Source: Mansonella perstans (Eukaryota > Nematoda > Chromadorea > Rhabditida > Onchocercidae). Taken from it: 64,000 nucleotides of DNA. A model generated the notes under the pieces. It saw only the letters and a program-made list of their open reading frames with translations, had not been told where the DNA came from and ran no database searches. The DNA lies in assembly GCA_037074765.1 (NCBI GenBank), contig JBAMDO010000104.1:62001-126000 (forward strand), written 5' to 3'. Shown one piece after another: positions 1 through 12,815 of the stretch. The position numbers were made by a program, and so were the translations under genes. Numbering within the stretch: position 1 is the first letter of the stretch; each line of letters opens with the position of its first letter.

Positions 1-671
1 ACAGTTAGCTATTACTTAGATTAATTATTGACTTTGAGTAGACTGCTAAGTAAAAGCTAACAAAACTTAAGAAAAACAAACTTAAATTTCAGACAAACTT
101 AAATTTTAAGAATATAATAATTATTGGATAGAAAAAAAAAAAAGCCTCTAATTAAAATTTCAATAATAATAGTACTCAGCCATAAAAACCAACCAGTCTT
201 ATGTTAAAAATGAGAAATTCATGTTTTTTCAAAGTTTAAAATATAATCATAAATCTACAAGTTCACGTAGATTTTTATTTAAATCCATTTAAATTACTAC
301 TAATAGTTCAAATATCTCTTGAATGCATCGTTGTATTCTTAACCCTCTTAGCATATTTGTCCATTTATTAATAGACGATGATACTGGCAAAAGTTGAATA
401 CTTGGAGTGAAATTGGTTAGCATTTGGATTAAAAGTTAATTTGTCAATTGATATAGTTATGTTTTCTTTTTAATTTGAACTTTTAACATACTAAATATTT
501 AAATAAAATCAATTAAAGTAAATAAATTGATCATAAAGAGAAGTGCTGAATAAAATTGATTATTATCGACACAATACTATAATATGTTAATCATTGCAAA
601 AAAAACATCGATGGTTTAGTCTAGCAGTTGAGCTAACCCTACATAAGCTTGAAGTCTGTTCACTCAAGTTC

Positions 672-897
672 TTCGGATGAATCCAGTCCTCCGGATGAAT
701 CAGTCCTCGGCATGAATCTAGACGTCCGGATGAATCAGTCCTCGGGATGAATCTAGACGTCCGGATGAATCAGTCCTCGGGATGAATCCATTCCTTCGGA
801 TGAATCCAGTTCTTCAGATGAATCCAATCCTACGAATGAATCCAGTCCTGGGGATGAATCCAGTCCTTCGGATGAATCCAATCCTTCGAATGAATTA
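672..897. repeat. Minisatellite built on GGATGAATCCAGTCCT
   Basis: About a dozen imperfect copies of an approximately 18-base unit (consensus GGATGAATCCAGTCCTTC) run head to tail. In the first half a higher-order unit of about 37 bases is visible, alternating GGATGAATCAGTCCTCGG with CATGAATCTAGACGTCC. The unit is richer in GC than its surroundings. It translates into a monotonous MNPxLR peptide on the plus strand, which is a by-product of the repeat rather than a gene. Confidence 0.85.
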
Positions 898-2295
898 CAT
901 CAGAAACAGCTGTGTATTTCTGAACTTCCCATATTCATCGAATAAAATCAGTAATGCGATGCCATCCCAGACAATCGTAATAATGCACCCATTTTACACT
1001 AACACATTTTCTACTGTAACAGATCGATGTTAGAGCGATAAAATTTTATCGATTTGCACAAAGTCAAGATGAAGTTAATTGAAAGTTATGTTTCAGTGTT
1101 ATTATTATCACACCGTTTAGAAAAAAAAAAAAAAAATCCACACAATTCAAAGTAATTTTCTCAAATTTATATTTCAATTTGCATAAGTGTGCAGTAAAAT
1201 AAATGAATGAAACTTCTTCCAAATTACTAAAATATTTGAATTGAAGAATTGCTGAATCATTAGAAATGGCTTAACTTATCTATTGAATCTCTCGTAATTT
1301 AATTAATTCGAAATTAAAAGAAAGAATTTCTTCAATTGAGAAGTATTCGATTTAATTTCATTTCTCAGCAATATGAACAGTTTACAGTTTGCTACATTTC
1401 CTTTCGTTGAATCAAATGCAAATTGATTCTGAAACTTATTGTTGAAAATAACTGGATAATTTCAAATGTTTCCAAAAATAGATTAGTGAAGAAAGAGAAA
1501 AAATTCCAGATACAAGAGATTGGAAAAAAGAGTACAGTTGATGCAATAAAAAAAAAGAACTGTTCTGCAATGTCAAAAATTGCATCGAACTAATTGAATT
1601 ATAGAGACAACTGTAGTCAACAGTACTATTCAAATATTTTAGCCGAAATGAAAAATTGCGCATCGAAAGGAGTGGATGAAACGATGATTGATTACAAAGC
1701 GTGAATAAATTTGCAGAACTTTGACAACGAAAATTGATAGTATTTCCAAAAGTGGAGCAAGAGATGGCACTAAAAAATTGAAATTATACAAGTTTTTTTT
1801 TTTTTTTTTTGGAAAATATTTCTCTCGAAAACATAATAATCATTTTTCAAGTTCTCAATGAATTTACAATTTACGGTACATAGGAAATAATGCAAAATCT
1901 TTATCAAAATTTCAAATCATTTCTAGTGTAAATATTATGAAAAACCTGAAATTCCCTATAAAGTTTATTGAATCAAAATTTGAATTCTATGAATGCTTGG
2001 TTTTCTTTCTATTAGTTTCATCTCCTAAATTCTCCATCTGTTTTGTGCAGGTTCAAAAGTACACTTTACAGCGCGGTAGATTTCCATCTTATCGTTTTTG
2101 TCATTCTTAAAAACGTATCAAGAAGTGTTTGCCGAAAAACTTTATCGAAAGAGAGAGGAGAAAATAACGAACTTGAACAGTGTAATATCAGGATTGATCT
2201 ACAAAAATGTTACTTTCACCTTCAGCATTACCAAATTCTTTTAGTACTGGTCATTGTTTGCACAACGTAACATACATTCAATCTGACCTCTCAAA

Positions 2296-2480
2296 ATTTA
2301 AATTTCCATGTTACGCTTAACTCAGATATAAGCTACGTTCACTCTGATTACCCTTAATTCAGATATAAGCCACGTTCATTCTAATTACCCTCAACTCAGA
2401 TATAAGCCACGTTCACTCTAATCTTTTCAAATTTAAATTTCCATGTTATCCTTCAACTTAGATATAAGCTACATTTTTAC
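2296..2480. repeat. Imperfect 35-37 bp tandem repeat with duplicated flanks
   Basis: Three adjacent copies of a unit containing CTCAGATATAAGCCACGTTC start near 2318, 2353 and 2390, with a fourth partial copy (TTAGATATAAGCTAC) near 2457. The segment AAATTTAAATTTCCATGTTA precedes the first copy and recurs near 2428 ahead of the partial copy, so a larger block was also duplicated. Confidence 0.75.
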
Positions 2481-2559
2481 ACTATAAATTGCTCACTGCA
2501 TAAACGGGAGGAGAACGACCCTTTATTTTGCGCAACTTTGATTTTGATACCCACTACAG

Positions 2560-2646
2560 TTCAGTGTAAGTGAAGTCATCGAAATTGCTAAGAAACTGCA
2601 TCTATCAGTTTCTTGTGCTACTGTATATGACAGTGTAAAGTTATGA
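2560..2646 (+). mobile_element. Possible degenerate Tc1/mariner-type transposase HTH fragment
   Basis: On the plus strand the frame ending at the TGA of 2644-2646 reads EVIEIAKKLHLSVSCATVY, the pattern of the helix-turn-helix near the N-terminus of Tc1/mariner transposases (IAKxLxxSxxTVYR). The following 150 bases contain basic stretches (for example GKRKRIRK) in a shifted frame. No DDE domain and no terminal inverted repeats were recognised, so this is at most a short broken relic. The call rests on motif resemblance alone. Confidence 0.25.
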
Positions 2647-4248
2647 AACCTGAAGTTCTATTATTGTAGAAACGCTGCTGCATTCATGCTTACCACAAAA
2701 AGGATCAGAGTAGTGCTTATGGAAAGCGCAAAAGGATCAGGAAATTGGAAAATTTAATATGGAGTTTTGCCTCAAAAACTTAAATTGATAAACCGAATCA
2801 ATTTGATTTAAGATCATCTGCTGGCTAAGGATTTATAAGTTACTGCAGGGACTATATTGCAGAAAAGCTAAAATATAAATTTTATGGAAACATTGTAAAT
2901 TTTGGAGAAAAATATCAATATGGAAATATTTTCTTCAAAATAGTCTCTAATTTCAAAGATGGAATTGCAAGTTTTTTTTGGTGTATAGTGGCAGGTAAGT
3001 ATGAAAGAACCGGATACACTGAAAAAGCAGTAGCAATAGAAAGGAATTCAAATTTCTCATAAAATTAAATGTCAAAAATTTGTTACTTCTTGATCACTCT
3101 ACAGACATAGCATTGAATCTCTGCTTTCTCTGAACAAAGCTTAAGATTTAATAATATTTTAATGTCCGCTAGAAGACCTTTAAAAAAAAAAAGATTTCTT
3201 AGGATCAAATAGAGAATCTCAGATTTTCATCTCTCGTAATAAATTTCCATCAATAATCAATAAATGAGAAAAAAACAAATGAAGTCTACGACAAAATTCT
3301 TCTATTGATTCATTTGTTATTCTTAGCTGTAAACGAATCCAAACACATAGCAAACTAACTTTGCTTTTATAACTGTTATTCGCAAATTTTACAGTGAAAT
3401 ACGAGAAGAAAATGCTATCACCACTACATCTCGAAAAAAACTGAAACGTCTATTGCGCTAATCCTATTGCCACTAAACATCTAACAAATTTAAAAAGTGT
3501 GCAAATAACTTCGATATCTAAATTGAACGATTAAAATTGTAAACAGTGCAGCAAATATGACTCATAGAAGTGCAAGATAGATTTTACAAACATACTTGAA
3601 ACAACCAGAATAATTTTGATAAAATAAACAAGCATCAAAACAAGATAAGTATAGGCCTTTCTTGCGTACAGATAATCTTACGTCAAAAAACAGTCTTGAA
3701 TCCATATTCCTCGTATTACGTAAATTTATTAACCAAGATTAGAATACTAACATATCTAACTAAGCAAACATGTTGTAGAACCAATCAGTTAAACACAAAA
3801 TTTCTAAGTTTGAGACAGGACATTACCTAACAACTCTGAAAATAATACCGAATTTTACCATGCAAATTATGCTTTTTTTTAAAACAAAAACCACAAACTA
3901 TACAGTTATTTGACATTTTAAAAGGGCATTTTTTTCGCTATTAATTTGTTAATATTTGATTCGAATAATACAACACAAGCATTAAGCTGTTACTAAATTT
4001 AGTACGCTGGATTGTGTAAGAATGAAGCAATCGAGACCTATAAAAATAATAAACCGAAAATAATCCCCTTGTGTTAAACAAACACTTTGACTAGTCAGCA
4101 AGGTTATCACAAACTTGTGGCAGAAACACATTTTAACATAAAGTAATCTAATTAATCAGTGAGCAGAACGAAATTCTAAAATCGTAAGATTTTTATCAAA
4201 AATCATTCAACAAATGATGAAATGAAAGAATATTTAGACTTCTTTTGA

Positions 4249-7200
4249 TTATGAAGTGTGAATTAACACCGGTAACGAAGTGAACGGTATAAGTGGAGTT
4301 GATGAATTTAGGGCTGAAGCAATCGAATAACATTCCAGAGCTTCTTCAAAACGCCCGTCTTCCGATAGGATCATCCCAAGCGCTTGCCATGAATCATTAT
4401 GCAGTGGATCAATCTGTACAACATCTCTGAAATAAATATGACTTTTGGACAGTTCAAATGGAATAGGGTGAAACGATGTGGAAGTATACATCACAAGTCA
4501 AGGTTTCAGTACAAATAAATGTAATGAAATTATCTGAATCAAAACTAATTAAGGGCTCAAGAAATGATTTATATGAATAAGCAATTTTTCATCAGACTAT
4601 GAATATTCTGTAAATAGATAGTCAATCCAAAAAAAAATCCCTATTTCTCTTTCACAAATTATACTCTTTGAATACTCTTATTTGCAATCATTTACTAACC
4701 TCAACATTTTCTCAGCCATAGGAATATTTTTCTCCAATCTATAAATATGAGCTAAATGCCGCAATGAGGACACATGTGAAGGTGCTATTGCAAGTGCCCC
4801 CAAGAGAGAAGCTTTTGCATCATTTCGTAAATATTCACACTTCGCAGTATTCTCACATTTAGCTGCTCGAGCTGCTAACAAACGACCCTGAAGCAGAAAT
4901 TTGAATAATAATTTCAATGAAACATAAAAAACGAAAATAGTACGGTCTTTCATATCTTATAAGGTCTTTCATATTTTCCTACTAATATATTTCAAAAAAA
5001 AAATTTAATTCAAAGAAACGGAGTAAAGTCATATTTGGAAAGCATGGAAATTTATGTAAGGCGGAAGATAATCTCATTCGAAATCATAAGTAATAGCCGA
5101 GACCTTGATATACAGTGCTTGGTATGAACTTGGGTATAAAGTAGATGCCTCCTCAATACAGGGTCGTACATCTTCCATACGGTCTAGATCAAGAAAAAGT
5201 TCAGCAAGCTCCAGCCAAATATTTGCCTGGAATAAATAAGAACACGTTGCAAAAATTATGATGTGGGACAAAAAGAAAAGAAAAGCAAAATTTAGGAAAT
5301 TGATAAAGGCCAGATTAGACAAAAAAAATTGTAGAATCAATGAAGAAAGGACCTTCATCACGAAATGTGTTTCCATAGTTCTTGATTGTCTAGAGCACAG
5401 TGAAACAGTCGAAGTCCCGTAATCGGATGCTCCCTGAGTTGTATACACGGATCTGTTATCTAAAATATATGAAACATAAAAATAGTAAACACAAAAAAGC
5501 TCCATGATCATTTTTTCGATGTGGAGAAAAGCTAATTTATACAATAAAGCTGACCAATCAGAATTAAACTGCAGAATTTCCAGAATTTCATAATAAAGTT
5601 ATATGTTACAATCCACTCTCTTTTCTAATTTTTTAGTGAAAAAATATAACATACCAACAGTATCGCACGCTCCGGTACTAGCAGATATGCTTGCAAGCGC
5701 AGAAGATGATAAAATACCCAATGGAGCAGCGGCAATATATGGCGTTACGGTTACAGCATCGCGACTACTCACTGATCGCAGTAAACTTTCGTTCCGTATA
5801 TTTTTTTGATTTTCTTCGCTGCCTGAAAAGAAGATACCTGCAGGATCGATTTCGTTAACAATTTAATCTCAGCAGACTCGTAGTTAGCAGGTTTCAGATA
5901 ACACAGTGATGATGTTACGATACAAGTGAGAAAATTGTAAAAAGCTATTAATCCAAAATTTCTACATTTCTGGCAAAGAAATGATGCCTTTACATCATAC
6001 ATTAGTAAACAGTTAAAAAAGGGATAATTTTAAAACGGAGAACAACAATACCAGTTCGTGTAATATGTGTACTGGGTTCCTCGAAATGGTTTGTTTCTAG
6101 ACTTTTCCAAAAATATAATAAATGCTGCGCTGATGCCAAGGCTTCCTCAACACGACCTATTTAGAAAACAAATAAATCTACAATTCTTTATACTAATATA
6201 AGTAATCAACAATCTTTTCCCGCGAAGACAATCACTGTTTTGAAATGAACTATATGATGTGAAAAACAAGATAATATCTAAATAAACCGGCTCTTACCCT
6301 TAGAAAATAACAAATAACGACATTTTTTGCAAATTACAGGAAATGTCTGCCATAATCAAGGTCAATAAAATTAGTTTTTACAACTTTTCAGAAAACTGAA
6401 ATTTACCGAATTTAACTTCAAGCATTAATTTAAGCGCAATAAGTGGATAATTGGTCGGAAAATCCTCCAAAGCATCGACAATTAGTTCGAGTGCTGCTTT
6501 GTAATCGTTCTGGGCAGTAAAAATTAGTGCAAGAAGCATAATTGCGGATGGCATTTCCGGATTCAGTTCCAGAGTCCTTTCACACCAATCACGAGCTAAT
6601 TGTAAGTCGCGGACTAAAAGGTATTTTTTAAAATTGGAAAAGAAAAAAAGATCCAAAATTGAGATTTTTGTACGAGCAAGAATAAATTGCAATTTTCTGA
6701 TTTCATTTCTGATTTATAATAATAAGCTTTAAAATCAATTATTTGAAATTCATATTTCTTCCCTATATCTCAATAACTGAATGTCGAATTAAAAAACTAA
6801 ACAATGGCCAGAAAATTTTTCAAAAATTTTTTGAAGATTAATGGAAATCTCTCACCAATAGCATGCTGTCGAGCACAGTAGTAATGAGTTAGGTCATCAT
6901 GTGGATCCAATGCTGCAGCATTTTCAAATATTTTTATTACTTGCAGTCGCATTTCGTTCCGACTGTTATATCGAACTATTGTTTCTGCTTTCATGCTTCA
7001 AAAAGATTAACTAAATTATAGAATTAGAGAAAAAATGTGATCGACCACTTTTCGGAGACATGAAACGTCACTTTCGATACACAAATTTTTTTTACTATTA
7101 AAAAAAATTAAAAATTTTTTTTTTTAATCGCATATTTCATAATAATCTTTTGGTCAACTTTGCAATAATTTTGAATGATCGGATTTCTATTTTCCAAAAT

Positions 7201-10200
7201 CTTGAATGTAATCTCTACAGATTAAGGACCTCCTTTCAACATAATTTATTTTTGGAACTCCAGACAAATATCTGATTCTGTTCATTTACAACCTGAACAA
7301 ACATAAGTACATGAACGTAAGTAAGTAGATGTATGACTTTAATTATTGATCCATACCTCAGTGCAATAGCTTTCAATAGCAAACATCGTCCCGAAAGCCA
7401 ATTTCCTTTGCATAATTCGATAGCTTTTTCAGCATGAATTATAGCTAAAGTACCATCATAAAGTATATTGTTTTCCAGATAAAATCAGCATAAATATCCT
7501 TGGAATATTCAAATATACTTATTTAAAAGAAGATTAAGTTATAGGCAACAACCTATTTTTCAAAGGGCAATCCTACAAGGAAAACGCTTGCATAATAAAG
7601 TCAAACTTATTCCACACTTTTTGCAGGAAACATGTTTTTGTGATCTTCGTAAAAGGTAAATTTTTATAAAACGTAATCCAAAGATCTTTAAACAACTTCG
7701 TTACTGTTCTACCTTCATCATATTGACCAAGATGCTCAATTGCAACGTTGGCTGCAAAAATATGCTGTACAAGCGCGCTATCATCACACTGTTCGATAGC
7801 TATGCATTGTGATAGGATCCTTGAAGCCCTCACGTATCTTCCATGGCAAAGTAATGTCAAGGCGAACTGGAACCTGGAACAGCGAATTTCTTGTAATTAC
7901 TGAAAATATATGAAAGAAGTTTTCACCAAAAGATTATATACTTACCATAAATATTTGTCTTCGTTTGCAAATTTCATTGCTTTTTCATGAATACTTGATA
8001 AAAGTTCGTATTGTCGTAAAGCCGACAAAACCTAAAGTTGCTTGAGTATTTTTAGAAATGACTATAATAACTTATTGGCAAATCAGTGACTGCTTCAGAG
8101 AATGTGCTGAGATACAGAATCATTTTTACATTTCAAAACAATGTTACTTACAATATTTTACAATGCAGAGAAGAGATTTCAGATAACTATAGAGATTAGA
8201 ATAGCAGACCAAAAAAAAATCTATAGTTAAAAAAGCCTGGAATAGCAGAGGATAATATTCAGCTTCATATATATACAAATACATCTAATAACTTGAATGA
8301 TATTAATGCTGTTGTGCGTTCAAGTTATTTTGCAAGATGAAATTATTTAATCTTAAGCTGTAGTAACGAAAGGTCATGAGAAAAGTAAAAATTTTGCTGA
8401 CTATATTAAGATGGAGTGTGGGTGTTAGGCCGATAATCCTAAAAATTTAACTTTTCGTCTTGAAGAACCATTTTTTCCAAGCATTAAAAACATATTTGTT
8501 TGCAAAATTACTTCCAAAATGTAAAAGTAATTTGAGATGACCAAAAGCTACTAAGCAAAAATACATAAAAATTATTTAAATGTTTCAAAACAAAAGCATA
8601 AAATTGAACCAATGTGAGTAAATTGTACACTGATTTGGCCACGTGTAGTGAATTTTGACGACTGGCCACCAACTCTTCGGTTCGACTCAATACAACGTCT
8701 TTTGTAGCTAAGACCTAAAATAAAATAACTTGCAAACTACAACTTCTGCTGACATATTTCTTATAATACACAAAGTTAAAAATAATTATTAATCTACCTC
8801 GCTAATTAGTAAAAGCAATAAAATTTCTTCGATCCTCGAAGCGGGTGAAAAGTAACTCCTATTTGACCCAGTATAAAATCTGCAAAAAATATTCAGCTGC
8901 AATTATTTAAAATATGGCTTGATAAGACTAGCGAGACTACAGCATAAAAGGAATTATGCCATCAAGGATGGTTATACTGCAATATGTTCTACAGAAAGTT
9001 ATCAAGCATAATTTTTGTAGTTGTTAGAAGTAAAAAATTTCTTTTTATTGCCCAAAGCATAGATCCTAGAGTGCTGAATTCTAGCAAGATGTTTATATGA
9101 TAAATTATATCATTTTTTTTATCAAAAAGTAGCTAATATTGTGGAAGAGATTTTCAAATTCCTCTAATTAAAAACTTGAGTTAGAAAACCTCAGATTTTG
9201 TGACTTCGTACTAACAGATTGAGACTCCATATAACCAGAATCCGGCATACCTCTGATCAACACTTCTGCTAACTGTCGACTTAATCTGAAAATTTGTCTC
9301 AACCAGAAATTGAAAAATTGAGCCTGTACGAAAACAGAAAAGACAGCTTTTAGTTTTCAGCTTCTCTGCGTATATTGGCAATCAAATTTAGCCAAACTTT
9401 TAAGTTTGAACATGAGATGAAAGTTCCACCTACCTTTGCTGTAGTTTTTCACCTACTACTTTATCGCCTAATGATGTCATAATTCGGCGATACCATTCAA
9501 CTCCTTCGTCATCCCATGGTCTATCAATTAAATTATGTCGCAGACGTAACAAAGGTACTCTTTCCAGTGTTGTTTCCAGCAACTCTCCTGCAAAATTTTT
9601 TTATATTAAAAAAGTTTATTATAAACATGATGTTATGACTTTTTTACGGTCTAAGTGATGAAAATCCCTTAGCTTTTGATAACAGTGGATGAATTAAAAA
9701 ACAAGACAATGACAAATGATGACAAAGTAACGGAGGAAATATCATGTCACAATTACCCATTCTATCAACATGTTGCTTTCCATTTGTTCCATTGACACTT
9801 GATGAAAACGCACTGCCCCCTAAAATTTCAAAATAATAAACAAAATCCACAACGAAACCAGGTTTAATCCCAGCAAATCAAAAACATAAGAGAAAAATAC
9901 TAACTGCTTTGTAAATTTATTGACTTTTCAAGTTCCTGAATATATGATATTGCAAGTTCCGCTGACTTTTCAAAACAGAAAAGCGCTCTCATCCGAGATT
10001 TTTCCAGATCTGGTTTCTTCAAACATTTCATCCTTGCTTCTATGGAAAATCCTTTAAAATCAATCCTGGACGAACTTTTTTTTACAATTAAAAAACAAAA
10101 GTGTGTGCTCTTAATTTTTGGACCACGATATTGAACTTCAAAAACAATACTAGATTTTTTTTTTCGTTATAAAACACAAAATACTTTTGAAGTAATTGGT

Positions 10201-11511
10201 AATCAAATGGAATCTCTGAGCAAATATGAAATCCCCTTATGAATTTCTACTATTTCTCATTATTTTTTCAACGAAAGTACAAGTTCTCAGACAGTGTTAT
10301 CCGGAATTGCCGGATCTTTATCAATTCTCCAAAGTAATTTCAATGTTTAAAGACCTTTTATAGCATAAGCTTCGGCAACTAAGCGTAGATCACGCAGTGA
10401 TTCAAAAGGTGTATCGCCAAATTCCAGCCGAGAATTTTCAATGTCTTGCATCGCTTGTTCATATTCTGCGCTGCAAAAATTACTCATGCTTGTCGTGAAT
10501 TCAGTAATTCAATTCAAAAAAACTTTGAAAGTCTCTAAAAACGTTTTTTTTTGGCACTAACATTAACAAAACTGCCAAAGATTACTCAGGTAAATGAATT
10601 TCGAAAATTAATCCAATTTTAAAATCGTTTTATTTGTTGTTTATTATACCCAAAAATCTAAAAATTTAATTTCACACTAATTTAAAAAGAAGCAATAGCG
10701 GATACCAGTAATAATGTAATTTTGCAAGCAACAAATTCGCTTCTAAATAAACTGTTGCTTTTTCGGCCAATGAAGATTGCAGTGTATTATATAGAAGTTT
10801 TGCTGCTTTTTCCAAATGCTTCTTATTTTCCGTTTTTGATTCTAAAATTTCTGAAAAAGATGCTTTTTCTGGTTAAAATCAAAGTACAAAAACTCAAACA
10901 TGTTATCCAACAATTAATAATACTTCTGGTAAGACCGAAGCTCTATCGGAATATGAAAATGATCATGATAATGCATGATAGGTCATAACACATTCTGAAC
11001 TGTCTATTGATTCCTAATCCGTGACCCACTAGGACGATGACGGAGTGAGTAGAAAATTTCTTCGTTTTTTTTTGCTATACCTTTTGATTTGTCTGTTGGT
11101 GCTAGAAGTTTAGCGTTGTTCTATAATGTTATTCTATTGATTCTATCCCATTTTAATTTTAAAATTAACGAAATTTATTTATTCATAAGTCTTTTGTGAT
11201 CCTTGCTATAAAATGAACAAAAGTTGAAGTGATCTTTTTATCTTGAAAAGATTGTAAATCATTAGAATACAACAATAAATTAATGATTAAGCTATTTAAT
11301 CGTAATTTGTTAATTTTGAAAATTTACCTGAATTTTGATCGACAAATGATTCAATGATGTATTCCGCTTGCAATAAATCCTCGTACTGTTGCATACCACT
11401 GTTTTTCGATTGCACAGAAAGCAAAAGGTCACCTAACCTTTTCCAATTACACTCTGAACGACATTTATCTACTTCCGCTTCTAGTCTACTTCCTTTTAGT
11501 TTCGAGCCCAT
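4249..11511 (-). CDS. ttc7: TTC7-family TPR protein, PI4-kinase complex scaffold
   Basis: TTC7 proteins form, with EFR3 and FAM126/hyccin, the scaffold that brings PI4KIIIalpha to the plasma membrane to make PI4P. The start MGSKLKGSRLEAEVDKCRSE matches the TTC7 N-terminus (KxGSRLExExxRCRSE). Later exons match the family in order: KHLxxA...LLAKLHY, RLVAEAYAIKG, ARxLAExLIRG, EILLLLLISE, QYELLSSIHEKAMKFA, then C-terminal TPRs ending LEC..ASALNSSTPLIPF. Exons (minus strand, high to low): 11328-11511, 10706-10841, 10355-10470, 9905-10051, 9757-9819, 9434-9587, 9251-9285, 8798-8879, 8610-8714, 7946-8031, 7713-7873, 7357-7444, 6856-6995, 6407-6613, 6052-6156, 5655-5822, 5353-5459, 5104-5226, 4700-4887, 4249-4426. 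Phases close at every junction except 9251/8879, where a small exon or another donor is needed. The total of about 857 residues fits human TTC7B (about 840). The ATG at 11511 follows a TATAG acceptor by 6 bases. Confidence 0.9.
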
Positions 11512-11518
11512 CAATGCT
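11512..11518 (-). promoter_or_regulatory. Putative trans-splice acceptor of the TTC7-like gene
   Basis: On the minus strand AATTATAG ends at 11517, five bases before the ATG at 11511. The very short leader and AG-type acceptor fit nematode spliced-leader addition. It is inferred from position only. Confidence 0.45.
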
Positions 11519-11675
11519 ATAATTATACACTAATTAGACCATTAGATATTATTAGCTCTTATCAATATTTATTTCACGCAAAAAATAACAAAAGTTCATA
11601 GGTCAGTGAGGAAATAATGGGGCATATATTGTTTGTTCATTACCTTTTGGCTTAAAAAATACCCATCGTTTAGGA

Positions 11676-11804
11676 ATGAACGATAACTTCTGGAATGCTC
11701 TTACAAGTATATCTACCCCAGAAATAACACCTCGAAGAAAGAGCTCTTCGGGACCCGGCCAATCTCTCCAGTGCATATTTTCGTTTCAGGAGCACTTCAA
11801 ATGT
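11676..11804 (+). CDS. Candidate first exon of an unidentified gene diverging from TTC7
   Basis: The frame from the ATG at 11676 reads MNDNFWNALTSISTPEITPR, then RKSSSGPGQSL, and stays open to a good donor (TGT|GTAAGTG) at 11805. The composition (non-repetitive, Ser/Pro/Arg rich, no A/T-run residues) is more gene-like than other short frames here. It lies 165 bases from the TTC7 start codon on the opposite strand, as for a shared promoter. I do not recognise the family and found no convincing next exon; the open frame after an acceptor at 12945 is a weak possibility. Confidence 0.35.
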
Positions 11805-12219
11805 GTAAGTGCGAATTGTGCGGTAATCTTCGTATTCAAATTAATTTCAATTTTCTTCAAAGCTAAATTTGAGTGATCGAACAACAAACACTTATAAGTT
11901 TTCACGTTTTCACGTTTTTTTTACGTTTTCAAGTTTTCACGTAAAAAAAAATCAACTCACTTTGTAAATTTTAAAAGTAAAGAGTAAAGAAATTTTTGTT
12001 TATCATTGAATTGGAAAATAAAAAAATTAAAATTAATTTCTAAAAGTAAAAAAATTCAACTCCTTTGTAAATCTAAAAATAGTGAAATAATTATTATTTA
12101 ACTTATATATCTGAATGTATAAAGTTGAAAAATCTGACTTACTTTTTAAGGTAAAAAAAGACTACCGTGTTAATATGATCCAGACCATTGTCGATGAAAA
12201 AAATTTTCCACAAATGTTA

Positions 12220-12545
12220 ATAAATAACCAAAATTACTAAAATTTTTAGTGATTAAAAGAATTAAAAGTTTTGAAAATCAAAAAAGATTAAAATTTTCTG
12301 TGATCAAAAATCATTGAAAATCTAAAACCTTTCAGTGCCCAAAAAATAAGCAAAATTTTTAGTTATCCAAAATTGATTGGAATTTTCAGTGATCAGAAAA
12401 TGAAAAAGATTTCCTAACGATTAGAAATTTTTTAAAATGTTTAATTATTAAAAAATGATTGAATTTTAATGGCCAAAATTTTTGAAACTTTCAATGACCA
12501 GAAAAAACTGAAGGTTTTAATGATCAAAAAAAGATTAAAAATCTA
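12220..12545. repeat. Degenerate AT-rich tandem repeat, about 35 bp unit
   Basis: A loosely repeated unit with the core AAAATTTTTAGTGATCAAAA followed by A-rich sequence and GATTG/GATTA occurs about eight to nine times with substitutions and indels. The recurring core words are TTTTCAGTGATCA, TTTTTAGTGATTA and TTTTAATGATCA. It looks like an old, decayed satellite-type array. Confidence 0.6.
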
Positions 12546-12654
12546 AATCGTTGTTGTTGAAAACATCCATAAATGTTAATCTTTAAGCGGGTTAAAAGCA
12601 GACAAAACATTCGCGATCTAATTACTAATTAAATTAAAACGCGATCTAATTAAA

Positions 12655-12815
12655 TTTTCCAAAATGATTTAATAATATTTCCATAACGATTTAATAGTGT
12701 TTCAGCAATATTTTCAGAATGATTTAGTGATATTTCCGTAATGATTTGGGAATATTACCAGAATGATGTAGTAATGTTTCCAGAATAATCTAATAATATT
12801 TCCAGGATGGATATT
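12655..12815. repeat. Degenerate tandem repeat, about 22-24 bp unit
   Basis: Seven or so imperfect copies of a unit close to AATGATTTAATAATATTTCC run head to tail (for example ACGATTTAATAGTGTTTC, ATGATTTAGTGATATTTCC, ATGATGTAGTAATGTTTCC). It lies directly downstream of the 12220-12545 array but has a different unit. Confidence 0.65.

Larger units (their letters stand above)
1..4248. other. Gene-free flank upstream of the window's first gene
   Basis: AT-rich DNA with no convincing exon. It holds the tandem repeats at 672-897 and 2296-2480, a possible transposase relic at 2560-2646, and many A or T runs. From about 2650 to 4248 I see nothing beyond short spurious open frames. The last part is the 3' flank of the TTC7-like gene, which is read leftwards and stops at 4249. 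Confidence 0.6.

Noticed and set aside
600..685. tRNA- or SINE-like A-box resemblance (GGTTTAGTCTAGCAGTTGAG)
   Set aside because: No proper B box at the right distance and no cloverleaf fold is apparent; the right-hand part belongs to the minisatellite.
782..1033. Plus-strand open frame encoding repeated MNPxLR
   Set aside because: It is a translation of the 18-bp minisatellite; the amino-acid periodicity mirrors the DNA repeat and the frame ends soon after the array.
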